Source: Pseudodesulfovibrio sp. (GTDB lineage Bacteria > Desulfobacterota > Desulfovibrionia > Desulfovibrionales > Desulfovibrionaceae). Taken from it: 64,000 nt of DNA. The stretch covers positions 62,001 through 126,000 of the forward strand of contig JADGEX010000001.1 in the NCBI GenBank assembly GCA_016744135.1. The letters run 5' to 3'. Position 1 is the stretch's first letter. Each line of letters starts with the position of its first letter. The translations under genes were made by a program, and so were the position numbers. Shown in pieces: positions 26,040-34,158 of the stretch. The notes beneath the pieces were generated by a model, which saw nothing but the letters and a program-made list of their open reading frames with translations, had not been told where the DNA came from and ran no database searches.

Positions 26040-27347
26040 ATGGCAGACAAACATTATGGACCGCAGACAATGGCTTTGCATTCGGGGCATACCCCGGATA
26101 AGGAGACCGGTTCGCGGGCTGTGCCTATTTATCAGACAACGGCGTACATGTTTCGTGATACGCAGCATGCTGCTGATCTTTTTTCCCTCAAGGAAGCTGG
26201 GTATATTTATACGCGGTTGAATAATCCGACTACGGATGTTCTGGAAAAGCGACTTGCCGAACTTCATGGTGGTATGGGGGCCGTAGCAACTGCGTCGGGT
26301 ATGGCGGCTATTTTTTATGCGGTAATGACTATTTGTTCTGCCGGCCAGAATCTTGTCACAGGGTCCAATCTTTATGGTGGAACGCAAACCTTGTTTGAGT
26401 ATACGCTGAAAAGATTTGGCATTGAGGTCCGTTTTGTCGATTCCAGCGACCCAGCCAATTTTGAAACGGCCATTGATGAGAATACTCGTCTTATCTACAG
26501 TGAATCCATTGGTAATCCACGCTGTAACGTTGATGATCTTTTCGGTATTGCCGATGTAGCGCACAGGCACGGCCTGCCGTTTGTTCTTGATTCCACAGTT
26601 GCGCCGCCGCCTGTTTTTAATCCATTTGATTTTGGATGCGATATTGTTGTGCATTCTTTGACGAAAATTATTGGCGGTCATGGTGTTGCCATGGGCGGTG
26701 CCATCGTTGAAAAGGGGCGTTTTGATTGGGGCAAGGGAGGGAAGTATCCCGAGATAGCCGCGCCTGATCCGACATATAACAATGTGAATTTGTGGGAAGC
26801 GCTTGGTGGAGCCGCAGGAGAACCATGTCCGGCATTTACGGCTAAAGTGCGGATCGGATTGCTGCGTGATACCGGTGCGACCATTTCGCCACACAATAGT
26901 TTTCTTATTCTTCAAGGAATGGAAACTCTTCCGCTTCGAGCAAAGCAACATTGCAAAAATGCTCAGAAAGTCGCTGAGTTTTTGAATACACATTATGCTG
27001 TGGAGTGGGTTAATTATGCAGGGCTTCCGAACCATGTCGATCATGATCGAGCAAAGAACACCTTTCCACTCGGGCCGGGTGCTGTTTTTGGTTTTGGCGT
27101 CAAGGGGGGCCTTGAGGCCGGGCGCAAATTTATTGATTCAGTAGAATTGTGCTCACATTTGGCGAATATTCTGGATGCCAAGACACTAGTTATTCATCCC
27201 GCTTCGACAACGCATGGTCAATCTACTCCGGAAGAACAATTGGCCGCAGGGGTTCCACCGGATTTGATTCGTATCTCCGTTGGCTTGGAGGACATTGAAG
27301 ATATTATAGATGATCTGGATATGGCTTTGATGAAGTCTCAGATCTGA
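26040..27347 (+). CDS. metY: O-acetylhomoserine sulfhydrylase (Cys/Met metabolism PLP enzyme)
   Basis: This protein of about 435 residues is a PLP-dependent Cys/Met-metabolism enzyme of the O-acetylhomoserine (or O-acetylserine) sulfhydrylase type, which makes homocysteine directly from sulfide. That suits a sulfide-producing organism. Motifs are VPIYQTTAYMF, YTRLNNPTTDVLEKR, SNLYGGTQTLFEY, and the PLP-lysine segment HSLTKIIGGHG. The long insert with GRFDWGKGGKYPEIAAPDPTY is diagnostic of MetY rather than MetB. The ATG at 26040 lies nine bases after AGGAGG; an ATG at 26034 is only three bases after it and is less likely. A methionine gamma-lyase is the closest alternative. Confidence 0.92.
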   Translation: MADKHYGPQTMALHSGHTPDKETGSRAVPIYQTTAYMFRDTQHAADLFSLKEAGYIYTRLNNPTTDVLEKRLAELHGGMGAVATASGMAAIFYAVMTICSAGQNLVTGSNLYGGTQTLFEYTLKRFGIEVRFVDSSDPANFETAIDENTRLIYSESIGNPRCNVDDLFGIADVAHRHGLPFVLDSTVAPPPVFNPFDFGCDIVVHSLTKIIGGHGVAMGGAIVEKGRFDWGKGGKYPEIAAPDPTYNNVNLWEALGGAAGEPCPAFTAKVRIGLLRDTGATISPHNSFLILQGMETLPLRAKQHCKNAQKVAEFLNTHYAVEWVNYAGLPNHVDHDRAKNTFPLGPGAVFGFGVKGGLEAGRKFIDSVELCSHLANILDAKTLVIHPASTTHGQSTPEEQLAAGVPPDLIRISVGLEDIEDIIDDLDMALMKSQI

Positions 27348-27370
27348 AAGGTCTGAAATTTTGGGATATA

Positions 27371-27402
27371 AATCCTCACTCGTAAGAGTGTGGATTTTTT
27401 TT
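27371..27402 (+). terminator. Intrinsic terminator after metY
   Basis: AATCCTCACTC pairs with GAGTGTGGATT (one T-T mismatch) around a GTAA loop and is followed by eight T. Confidence 0.85.
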
Positions 27403-27540
27403 GTAGATTAAAAATTGTTAATCAATATCAATATTGCTTTTGTCTTTTCATTGCTTTATCAAACATTTGTTTGTTTCTATGAGGCGGGACCCTTTTTATT
27501 TTGAATGATTAATAGCTCGGGTGATTCAAGAGAGGTTTTT

Positions 27541-29793
27541 ATGCGTCGTGTTCCTAGAGTGGCACCGTTGCTATTATGTGCGGTTTTTTTGTTGTGTTCC
27601 TGTAAGTCTGTGCATCTTGGGGGAGGTAAGGGCTTATCTGGGTCGCCGACAGAGAACGTCGAGGTCCTGCTCGATCAGGGGAAGATTGTTGAGGCATCTG
27701 ATATAGTTGTCGACAATGAAGCCTATTTTGCGGGTTCTATTGGTGAACCTGAAACGAAAGCAATTCTTGCTCGATTGTCTGCTGCACTTGATTACACGTA
27801 TTCTCCTCAAGTTCAGACGATTAAAGAACGCCTTCATTCTATACATTGGCCAGTTCCCCGTTCTGATTGGAAAGGTGTAAAGGATTCCATTTCACATATT
27901 CGTTTGGAATTGGATGAACTCGGCAAACTCGCCATATTTAAATATCCGAGATACCGTCCGGCGATCTATGGACAGGCTTTGCTGGCCTTGCAAGCCAAGG
28001 AAGATGAGATAAGAGCCGATGCTCCCAAGAACTTTGTTGAATTTTCTTTGGTTGATGGCAAGAATTTTTTTGTTGAATACCCTGTGCATATTGAAGAGGG
28101 AATTTTTCTTGATGAAAATAAATCGATCTGGAGTGGTGCTCTTGCTGACATGAAGGCTGCTGATAAGGCCGTTTTTATAGCTACATATGGGGCAAATCTT
28201 CCACACTCTGCCCAAAAGGAATTGGCGCAGAGTTATTTTTTGTCATTGTGCCCCAAGGGGAAAGATGCAGATTTAAAAAATATTTTGGCAGCATACGAAA
28301 AGACGAGGGCCGCTGGGCTGGATTTACAGTCAATTCCTGGAATCAAGATTGCTTTTTTGCAAGTTACAAGTCCTGATTTAATTAAGGATAAAGCCCTTGA
28401 TTTTGGTGTCGATATTAAATTGGATATGCCTTTTGACGCTTCAAAGGCGAGCATGCGCAAGGCTTTTTCTCATGGTGCTGTCAAGAATGCTGATATTTTG
28501 ATTCTGGTCAATATGGCTGTGTCCAAGGCAAAGCGTGTGGTGGAAGAAAATGAAACCATTTCTTCTACGTATGTTGCTTCGTATGGGCAGGAGATTAATC
28601 CGGAATACGAGATTGCCAAGGCTGAGCTTGAGGCTGCTTCCGTGCAGCATCATGCCGCACAATCCAAGACGACTACGAGTTGGGCGGTTGATGTCTTTGC
28701 TCATTGGGATGAGGAAAGCAAAAAGACAGACCTGATTGAGAGTACGGGGAATCGTTATGATGTGGCCAAGAAAAAGATGCGAACCACACCGAAGCATATC
28801 TCGATCGCTCAGTATCAACCGTATCCTGTTACGAAAGCACATATGGACATCTACAAGTTTGCAACCGTAAATTATTACGTCATTGATAAGCGTAAGAAAG
28901 TGTTTTTCAAAGATACTTTTGATGTTAGTGAAAAGTCTTTTTTTACAGTTTGTTACGCGATGGAAGAAAGTGATCCCAACAAAGAGAAATTCCTTCAGAC
29001 CTCAGTTCTTGAAGATGATGTTGTCCGCTATGAAATGGAACCCATTCCAGTCAATTTGTCTGACCTTTTGGAGCAGTTTGCGACCCGTCCTTCGGAGTGG
29101 AAGCGATACGCTTCCATGGAGTCAATTCATCGGACATTTACAAAAGATCGGAGTTTGGCTCAGCGCAAACATCACAGTGAAAAATATGAGATCGATAAGT
29201 ATTCTGACAAACGTTTCGACAGTGTTGTTGTGGTGCGTAATACCGGGCAGGGCATGGGGACTGGGTTCTATGTGACCGGCGATATGATTATCACCAATTA
29301 TCACGTTGTAGAAGAAGCCAATTATGTTCAGTTGAAGCGGTTTGATCAACGAGAGACCATGGGGCGGGTTATTGCTCGTGATGCTTATCTTGATCTTGCT
29401 CTCATACAAGCTGACATGCGGGGTAAGCCTGTGTGTTTTTACAACAAACGAACATTACCACTCGGAAAGACCTTGGAAGTGATCGGACATCCCAATGGAT
29501 ACGAATTTTCCATTTCTCGGGGTGTTGTGAGCACAGTCAGAAAAACACGTCCAATAAACTTTCCTAGTTCTAATAAAAAGATACTGTATATTCAGACCGA
29601 TGCGGCCACGAATGGCGGAAATTCCGGTGGCCCGGTCTTTTTTGGAAAGTATGTGGTTGGCGTGAATGATTGGGGGCAGGTGACTACGAGTTCTGGCGCC
29701 AGTGCGCAAGGGCTGAATTTTTCCATTCATTATGCGGAAGTTTTCAAGTTCTTGGATCAAAATGGTATTAGAGTCTCTAAGGGGAGTAAGTGA
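27541..29793 (+). CDS. Lipoprotein with C-terminal trypsin-like (S1C) protease domain
   Basis: This 750-residue protein opens with a lipoprotein signal peptide (LLCAVFLLCSC, lipobox LCSC), so it is probably membrane-anchored in the periplasm or on the surface. About 560 residues of unrecognised sequence follow. The C-terminal 180 residues match HtrA-like trypsin domains without a PDZ domain: GTGFYVTGDMIITNYHVV with catalytic His588, AYLDLALIQ with Asp618, and TNGGNSGGPVF with Ser695. The triad is complete. An in-frame start 36 bases upstream exists, but ATG 27541 follows a GAGAGG site and begins the signal peptide. The TraT-like gene overlaps its stop by one base. The region is AT-richer than its neighbours. 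Confidence 0.85.
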   Translation: MRRVPRVAPLLLCAVFLLCSCKSVHLGGGKGLSGSPTENVEVLLDQGKIVEASDIVVDNEAYFAGSIGEPETKAILARLSAALDYTYSPQVQTIKERLHSIHWPVPRSDWKGVKDSISHIRLELDELGKLAIFKYPRYRPAIYGQALLALQAKEDEIRADAPKNFVEFSLVDGKNFFVEYPVHIEEGIFLDENKSIWSGALADMKAADKAVFIATYGANLPHSAQKELAQSYFLSLCPKGKDADLKNILAAYEKTRAAGLDLQSIPGIKIAFLQVTSPDLIKDKALDFGVDIKLDMPFDASKASMRKAFSHGAVKNADILILVNMAVSKAKRVVEENETISSTYVASYGQEINPEYEIAKAELEAASVQHHAAQSKTTTSWAVDVFAHWDEESKKTDLIESTGNRYDVAKKKMRTTPKHISIAQYQPYPVTKAHMDIYKFATVNYYVIDKRKKVFFKDTFDVSEKSFFTVCYAMEESDPNKEKFLQTSVLEDDVVRYEMEPIPVNLSDLLEQFATRPSEWKRYASMESIHRTFTKDRSLAQRKHHSEKYEIDKYSDKRFDSVVVVRNTGQGMGTGFYVTGDMIITNYHVVEEANYVQLKRFDQRETMGRVIARDAYLDLALIQADMRGKPVCFYNKRTLPLGKTLEVIGHPNGYEFSISRGVVSTVRKTRPINFPSSNKKILYIQTDAATNGGNSGGPVFFGKYVVGVNDWGQVTTSSGASAQGLNFSIHYAEVFKFLDQNGIRVSKGSK

Positions 29794-30551
29794 TGAGGAA
29801 AAATATAAAAAGATTGAGTTTCTTGGTTATGGCGGCGGTTATTTTGGTTTCTTGTGTCTCTACTCAGAAGAACAAATATCGATTAGTTGAGGATGAAGAA
29901 ACAGGTTATTCTTACGGTGCTATTAAAAATGGTGAATTCGTTGCAGATCCCGCTATGTTTCGTAACAAGAAATTGAAGCTTCGCATCCGTAATACGACCG
30001 GTGATCCTGCATTGGATATTTATAAATTTCGTCAACAACTTGAAGATTCCTACAGTAACGTCGGCTATGAAATTACTCATGGAAGTGATTTTGGTATTCT
30101 TCTGGATATTAATGTTAAGTACTTTGGTCAGGTCACGGAAATGTTGCCTGCGGAATACACTTTTCTAGGCGCGGCCATTGGTGGAGTCGCTGGTGCTACT
30201 CCCGGAATTCAAGGGGGGCGTTCAGCTGATGCCGTTACAGGAATGGCTGCGGGGGCAGTGATTGGCGCGGCTTTGACTGAGGTAATGAGAAACTATGCGA
30301 CCGAAGAGACTTTTATCATTATATCTTCTGTGACTATGGCAACCGTTATGCCTGAACATAGAGAAGATGAACGGTCAATATCATTTGTTACCGGAAAAAA
30401 AATAAAGCAAAAGAAAACGAATTTTAAGGGTTTTCGTTCTCGGGAAACAGTTGAGTTGGGCGTTTACGCCGGTGGACGAATGGCGGGTAAATCGGATATT
30501 ATTTCAGAAGTTCGAAATCGCCATTTGAGAATCCTTAGAGATATTATTTAA
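29793..30551 (+). CDS. TraT-like outer-membrane lipoprotein
   Basis: This 252-residue protein has a lipoprotein signal (FLVMAAVILVSCVSTQ, Cys at about residue 21). The mature part resembles TraT complement-resistance and surface-exclusion lipoproteins: NKKLKLRIRNTTGDPALD, then a Gly/Ala-rich hydrophobic hinge FLGAAIGGVAGATPG and AVTGMAAGAVIGAAL, then strands to the C-terminus. TraT of F plasmids sits in the outer membrane. Chromosomal relatives have unclear roles. It overlaps the protease stop by one base (TGATG), so the two are translated together. A bidirectional terminator follows. No conjugation genes are nearby. Confidence 0.78.
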   Translation: MRKNIKRLSFLVMAAVILVSCVSTQKNKYRLVEDEETGYSYGAIKNGEFVADPAMFRNKKLKLRIRNTTGDPALDIYKFRQQLEDSYSNVGYEITHGSDFGILLDINVKYFGQVTEMLPAEYTFLGAAIGGVAGATPGIQGGRSADAVTGMAAGAVIGAALTEVMRNYATEETFIIISSVTMATVMPEHREDERSISFVTGKKIKQKKTNFKGFRSRETVELGVYAGGRMAGKSDIISEVRNRHLRILRDII

Positions 30552-30565
30552 TTCGTTTTGTAATA

Positions 30566-30597
30566 CAAAAAGCCCCGCCATATGGCGGGGCTTTTTT
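30566..30597. terminator. Bidirectional terminator
   Basis: AAAAAGCCCCGCCA pairs perfectly with TGGCGGGGCTTTTTT around a minimal loop, with A and T runs on both sides, between convergent operons. Confidence 0.9.
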
Positions 30598-30614
30598 GAG
30601 TTTATGAATTCAGA

Positions 30615-30947
30615 TTAAAAAATGATTTTCTCAGGTGGCCTGCGTTCGGGCACCACTTCTTTTTCGATGGTTCCGTCATTGTATTCTTTGCTGACATAGA
30701 GCGCACAGAAACAAGCTCCGTATTCTTTGACGTCCTCTTCTCGGTAGGTACACGGGCAGACGATATCCTTGTCGGCTTCGAATTCTCCGTTTGCTAAACG
30801 ACAGGGACAGGCCATGTAACCAAAGCGCTCTTTGTTGGTCAGCAGGCTTTCGAGTAGGGGCATGGTCATGTCCATGTCCGAGTTAAAATAATATCCTTTG
30901 GGTTCCTGAGCCTTTTTGAGCATTTTGTAGAGTTGTTTTGCGTCCAT
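30615..30947 (-). CDS. Ferredoxin:thioredoxin reductase catalytic-chain-like protein
   Basis: This 110-residue protein carries the iron-sulfur and redox-disulfide pattern of the FTR catalytic subunit: ACPCRLANGEFEADKDIV, CPCTYREEDVKEYG, then CFCALYVS. The three CxC-type pairs ligate a 4Fe-4S cluster adjacent to an active-site disulfide, allowing one-electron ferredoxin input to reduce thioredoxin or glutaredoxin. The variable FTR subunit is absent, as in archaeal and anaerobic FTR-like proteins. It starts two bases after a glutaredoxin gene, an obvious redox partner. It closes the amino acid transporter operon. Confidence 0.88.
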   Translation of the reverse strand: MDAKQLYKMLKKAQEPKGYYFNSDMDMTMPLLESLLTNKERFGYMACPCRLANGEFEADKDIVCPCTYREEDVKEYGACFCALYVSKEYNDGTIEKEVVPERRPPEKIIF

Positions 30948-30949
30948 GG

Positions 30950-31315
30950 CTATTTCCCCTTGAGTGCTGCGTCGATTTTGTCTTTGTGATACCCCACGAC
31001 AACCGTATCCTTGATAACAATAGTGGGGAAGGAGACAGCTGGATTGTGGCTTTTGATTTCCTGAACAATTTGTTTGCGGTCATCTCCACTTAATTCATCA
31101 ACGTGGACGCATTCATACTTCACACCACATTCATCGAGGTATTTTTTTGCATTTCTGCAATGAATACAAGTTGAAAGGGCATAGATTTTGATGTCGTTCA
31201 TATGAAACGCCTCCGTGTCGAACGTGTTTTCTGTTTCATTAATTTTCGGAGTAGGAGTTTCTTTGGGTTCTACGTCGAACATTCCTTTGAAAAAATCCTT
31301 GATGAATCTGAACAT
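30950..31315 (-). CDS. Glutaredoxin-family protein
   Basis: The C-terminal 83 residues form a glutaredoxin/NrdH domain: IYALSTCIHCRNAKKYLDEC with the CxxC active site CIHC, then VSFPTIVIKDTVVVGY with the cis-Pro. About 38 N-terminal residues (RFIKDFFKGMFDVEP...) precede it and look like a linker or short amphipathic segment. I give the long form starting at ATG 31315, two bases after the permease stop. The internal ATG 31201 has a much better GGAGG site and would give an 83-residue standard glutaredoxin, so it may be the true start. It is likely reduced by the neighbouring FTR-like protein. Confidence 0.82.
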   Translation of the reverse strand: MFRFIKDFFKGMFDVEPKETPTPKINETENTFDTEAFHMNDIKIYALSTCIHCRNAKKYLDECGVKYECVHVDELSGDDRKQIVQEIKSHNPAVSFPTIVIKDTVVVGYHKDKIDAALKGK

Positions 31316-31317
31316 GG

Positions 31318-32268
31318 TTAATCTCTTTGCAGTGTAAGTTCCAGTTTTCTGACAATCAGTGAACACATGAAAGTAAGAGCAAAGTACATGACAAGGACCA
31401 ATGTCCAGATTTCGAAACTCCGGTAAGTGGTTGTCATGAGTTGTTGGGCCTGGAAAGTCAGTTCCTCAATGGAAATGACAGACACGATGGCTGAGTCCTT
31501 GATGATGGATATAAACTGTCCAGCCAAAGCTGGCAACATGCGTTGTATGGCTTGGGGAAGAATGACATAAGCCATGGCCTTGGTCCGGCTCATGCCTGTC
31601 CCGGATGCGGCTTCCCATTGCCCCGGTTCGATGGATTCAATTCCTGCGCGAACTATTTCGGCAATATAGGCTGCCTCGAACAGTGCAAGTGTCACGAGTG
31701 CAGAGAGGAATTGTGAGAACCTATTCATTGGACCGAAAAGCCAACTGAGTATTTCTTTGGCTTCCGGGGACAGGGCGTATACGGCTTCATTTACATGGAG
31801 CAGTGTCATTATTTGATCCCCGACAAAAAAATAGAAAACGAAAATGAGCACCAATGGCGGAGTGTTTCGGATCAATCCGACATACGTGGTGGCAATTTGT
31901 CGTCTGAACAGACTCGGGCTGACACGGAAAAGGCCGATGAATATTCCCAGGATGACACCAAACAACCCCGACCAAAGGCTGAGCCGGATGGTCGTGAAGA
32001 GGCCATGCATGAGCAAGCCGGGGACCCATGATTGTGTGTCTGGATCGAAGCGGATTAAAAATTGTGGAATGATTGCCCAATTCCAATGGTAGTTCAGGCC
32101 TGTGGCTGCTTTGTAGATAATATAGCCGAATATCCCCGCCAAAATCACCATGATGGTGGTGTCTAGCGGGGTTATACGGATGCGGCGTTTAAGAGGTTTT
32201 TTCTGCAATGAATCGTCTCGACTATTGAATCTGGTTTTCCCAATCGTTGGTGTAAAACCAGTATTCAT
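31318..32268 (-). CDS. Polar amino acid ABC transporter permease
   Basis: This protein of about 316 residues belongs to the HisM/GlnP permease type. The coupling (EAA) loop is EIVRAGIESIEPGQWEAASG, followed by GMSRTKAMAYVILPQAIQRM. An amino-proximal TTIRLSLWSGLFGVILGI segment and RNTPPLVLIFVFYFF are typical of the family. The frame from ATG 32268 overlaps the binding-protein gene by 47 bases and lacks a clear ribosome binding site; a TTG at 32208 just after that gene's stop is an alternative start. It is the second permease of this operon. The N-terminal helix before the family domain is longer than usual. Confidence 0.87.
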   Translation of the reverse strand: MNTGFTPTIGKTRFNSRDDSLQKKPLKRRIRITPLDTTIMVILAGIFGYIIYKAATGLNYHWNWAIIPQFLIRFDPDTQSWVPGLLMHGLFTTIRLSLWSGLFGVILGIFIGLFRVSPSLFRRQIATTYVGLIRNTPPLVLIFVFYFFVGDQIMTLLHVNEAVYALSPEAKEILSWLFGPMNRFSQFLSALVTLALFEAAYIAEIVRAGIESIEPGQWEAASGTGMSRTKAMAYVILPQAIQRMLPALAGQFISIIKDSAIVSVISIEELTFQAQQLMTTTYRSFEIWTLVLVMYFALTFMCSLIVRKLELTLQRD

Positions 32269-33064
32269 AGCGATTCTGGAGCCATCCTGTACTCATGGTG
32301 ACAAGGACCCAATTGTTCAACCAATTCAAGTAATCGAAGTCGCCTTTTCTGATGGCAAAGGAGATCGGTTCTCTGGTGAAGTCTTCTTTGAAAGGCAGAT
32401 AGAGTTTATCTGGATATTCTTTGGCCAGATTGAGAGGCAGCGGGTTGGAGGCGACCACGGCATGGACTCGCTCATTGAGAAGTTCCTGAATGGTCTGAGA
32501 TTCTTCGTCAAAGAAGAGAATCTTGGCTTGGGGAAGAAAGTTCTTTGTGATTTCAGCGGCAGTGGTACCGAGGCGGACAGCCACGGTGGTTGCCGGGTTG
32601 TTGAATTCAGAGGCCATGGTCCGTCCTGCAGCGAGTTTTTTGCTCGCGATGACAGACATGCCAGTATATTCATAAGGAATAGAGAAGTTTACTTTCAGGT
32701 TGCGTTGGGGAGTAATGGACATGCCCCCGATGATGATGTCGAACTTGCCGGTCAGCAAGGCTGGAATGATACCGGACCACTTGGTGGGGACGAATTCAAC
32801 ATCCACGCCCATATCTGCAGCCAGTCGTTTGGCAACTTCGATTTCAAAACCGATGTAGTTGCCGCTTTTATCTTTCATGGCCCAAGGTTTGAAAGTGTCG
32901 AAGCCGACTTTGAGGACACCGCGCTTGAGGATGGTGTCGAGTTGACTGACTTGAGATTGGGCTGAAGTGTCTGTTTTTTGTTGTGAAGGCTGCTGGCTGC
33001 ATCCGATCATGAATGCAAACAGGAGGACGATAGATAAGATAGTCGTGAAACGGTGAGTTTTCAT
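32222..33064 (-). CDS. Amino acid ABC transporter substrate-binding lipoprotein
   Basis: This 280-residue protein has a lipobox signal (LLFAFMIGCSQQPSQQ) and the bacterial SBP-type-3 domain: LKRGVLKVGFDTFKPWAMKD (family signature), GYF-like NYIGFEIEVAKRLA, FVPTKWSGIIPALLTGKFD and IIIGGMSITPQR. It binds a polar amino acid or amino-acid-like solute in the periplasm and delivers it to the two flanking permeases. ATG 33064 follows an AAGGAG site; the upstream in-frame extension is not signal-peptide-like. Its ligand cannot be deduced; a cystine-type ligand would fit the adjacent redox pair but is speculation. Confidence 0.9.
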   Translation of the reverse strand: MKTHRFTTILSIVLLFAFMIGCSQQPSQQKTDTSAQSQVSQLDTILKRGVLKVGFDTFKPWAMKDKSGNYIGFEIEVAKRLAADMGVDVEFVPTKWSGIIPALLTGKFDIIIGGMSITPQRNLKVNFSIPYEYTGMSVIASKKLAAGRTMASEFNNPATTVAVRLGTTAAEITKNFLPQAKILFFDEESQTIQELLNERVHAVVASNPLPLNLAKEYPDKLYLPFKEDFTREPISFAIRKGDFDYLNWLNNWVLVTMSTGWLQNRYEYWFYTNDWENQIQ

Positions 33065-33107
33065 GGCGTTCTCCTTGTCCCGATTTATGCTCGGGACATG
33101 TTGCTGT

Positions 33108-33203
33108 TTACTTGCAGGATTCTTGGGCAAAAGTGACGTGTGACACTCCCAAAATGGCGATCATGATAGTGGTACCGGTTTTGACGGCTCTCCATATAGT
33201 CAT
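33108..33203 (-). CDS. Small 31-residue exported or membrane peptide
   Basis: A short frame (start ATG 33203, stop at 33108-33110) encodes a Trp/Lys N-terminus, one hydrophobic stretch TTIMIAILGVSHVTFA (about residues 11-26), and a short tail QESCK. It resembles either a cleavable signal peptide or a single membrane segment. The start has an AGGAG site six bases upstream, as good as those of its neighbours. It fills the gap between the first permease and the binding-protein gene. I recognise no family. It is probably real, because it lies in an operon with a good ribosome binding site, but it is too short for similarity alone. Confidence 0.5.
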   Translation of the reverse strand: MTIWRAVKTGTTIMIAILGVSHVTFAQESCK

Positions 33204-33223
33204 GTTTTGCTCCTGTTTTTAGG

Positions 33224-34036
33224 TTATGGCTTAACGCTGTTGGACCGTTGTTCCAATATTTTTACCACGCCGGACAGAGCTAGGGTGACGGCAAGATATA
33301 TGGCGGCAATGGTAAACCAGATTTCAAAAGTAAGAAATGTCTCGGCATCAATCATGCGTCCCTGTTGTGTCAGATCGAGAATGGCGATGGTGCTGACAAG
33401 GGCGGAGTCTTTGACCAGCGAGACCGCTTGGCTTGTCATGGGTGGGAGAACACGACGAATGGCCTGTGGTAAAATGATGTGACGATACATGGGAAATGGT
33501 GCCATGCCGAGGCTTTGGGCTGCTTCCCATTGTCCTTTATCTATAGAAATAATTCCTGCTCTGAATATCTCAGAGGCATAAGCGCCTTCAAAGAGGCTGA
33601 GAGCAATGACGGCAGCCCAGAATGCGGACATGTCCAGAATTGGTGCGAGCACGAAGTAGATGAAAAAAATCTGGATGAGAAGTGGGGTGTTACGGATAAT
33701 CTCCATATAAATCCGAGCTGCACCTTTGGCAGCCCATGAGTCCGTCATTCTTAGCAGGGCTGTGGTAATACCGATGACAAGCATCAGTATCATGCTGATG
33801 CCGGTTATTTGGAAGGTGATTCCCAATCCTTCTATGAGCGGTCCCCATGAGAATCCGTGTTCATTGAATTGCCAGAGGTATTTGGGAATTCTGTACCATT
33901 GCCAGTTGTAGCCAAGGCGGTCTGTGCCCAAAGTGAGCAACCAGATGATACATCCCATAACAGCAAGATATTTTCCGGTATCGACGATAGCCGAAATCGG
34001 AAGTCGGACGGTTGAAGGGCGTTGTGTATCTGGCAT
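33224..34036 (-). CDS. Polar amino acid ABC transporter permease
   Basis: This 270-residue, multi-span permease is of the HisQ/GlnP type. It has the coupling loop EIFRAGIISIDKGQWEAAQS with GMAPFPMYRHIILPQAIRR, and RNTPLLIQIFFIYF in the conserved second half. It is the first gene of the transporter operon. There is no strong ribosome binding site ahead of ATG 34036. The ATPase subunit expected for such a system is not encoded here. Two small inverted repeats lie upstream. Confidence 0.88.
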   Translation of the reverse strand: MPDTQRPSTVRLPISAIVDTGKYLAVMGCIIWLLTLGTDRLGYNWQWYRIPKYLWQFNEHGFSWGPLIEGLGITFQITGISMILMLVIGITTALLRMTDSWAAKGAARIYMEIIRNTPLLIQIFFIYFVLAPILDMSAFWAAVIALSLFEGAYASEIFRAGIISIDKGQWEAAQSLGMAPFPMYRHIILPQAIRRVLPPMTSQAVSLVKDSALVSTIAILDLTQQGRMIDAETFLTFEIWFTIAAIYLAVTLALSGVVKILEQRSNSVKP

Positions 34037-34065
34037 GTTCTTGTGGTGTTCTCGAATGTGTTTGT

Positions 34066-34158
34066 TAGGCGTGAAAAAACGCCTACGGAGAGCACCATAC
34101 CAGAATCGTCTGGAAAATTCAGGTACTATTCTGTTTTTCTTTGGTGAAAAACACCAAA
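34066..34158. repeat. Two tandem hairpins between tmk and the permease operon
   Basis: TAGGCGT/ACGCCTA (34066-34085, loop GAAAAA) and TTTGGTG/CACCAAA (34140-34158, loop AAAAA) are perfect seven-base inverted repeats. The second directly follows the tmk stop codon, so it may help end the tmk transcript. A T-tract is missing after both. Confidence 0.4.

Noticed and set aside
25989..27044. A minus-strand frame of about 350 codons opposite metY
   Set aside because: It is a shadow of metY. Its composition is basic and Ile-rich with no recognisable domain.
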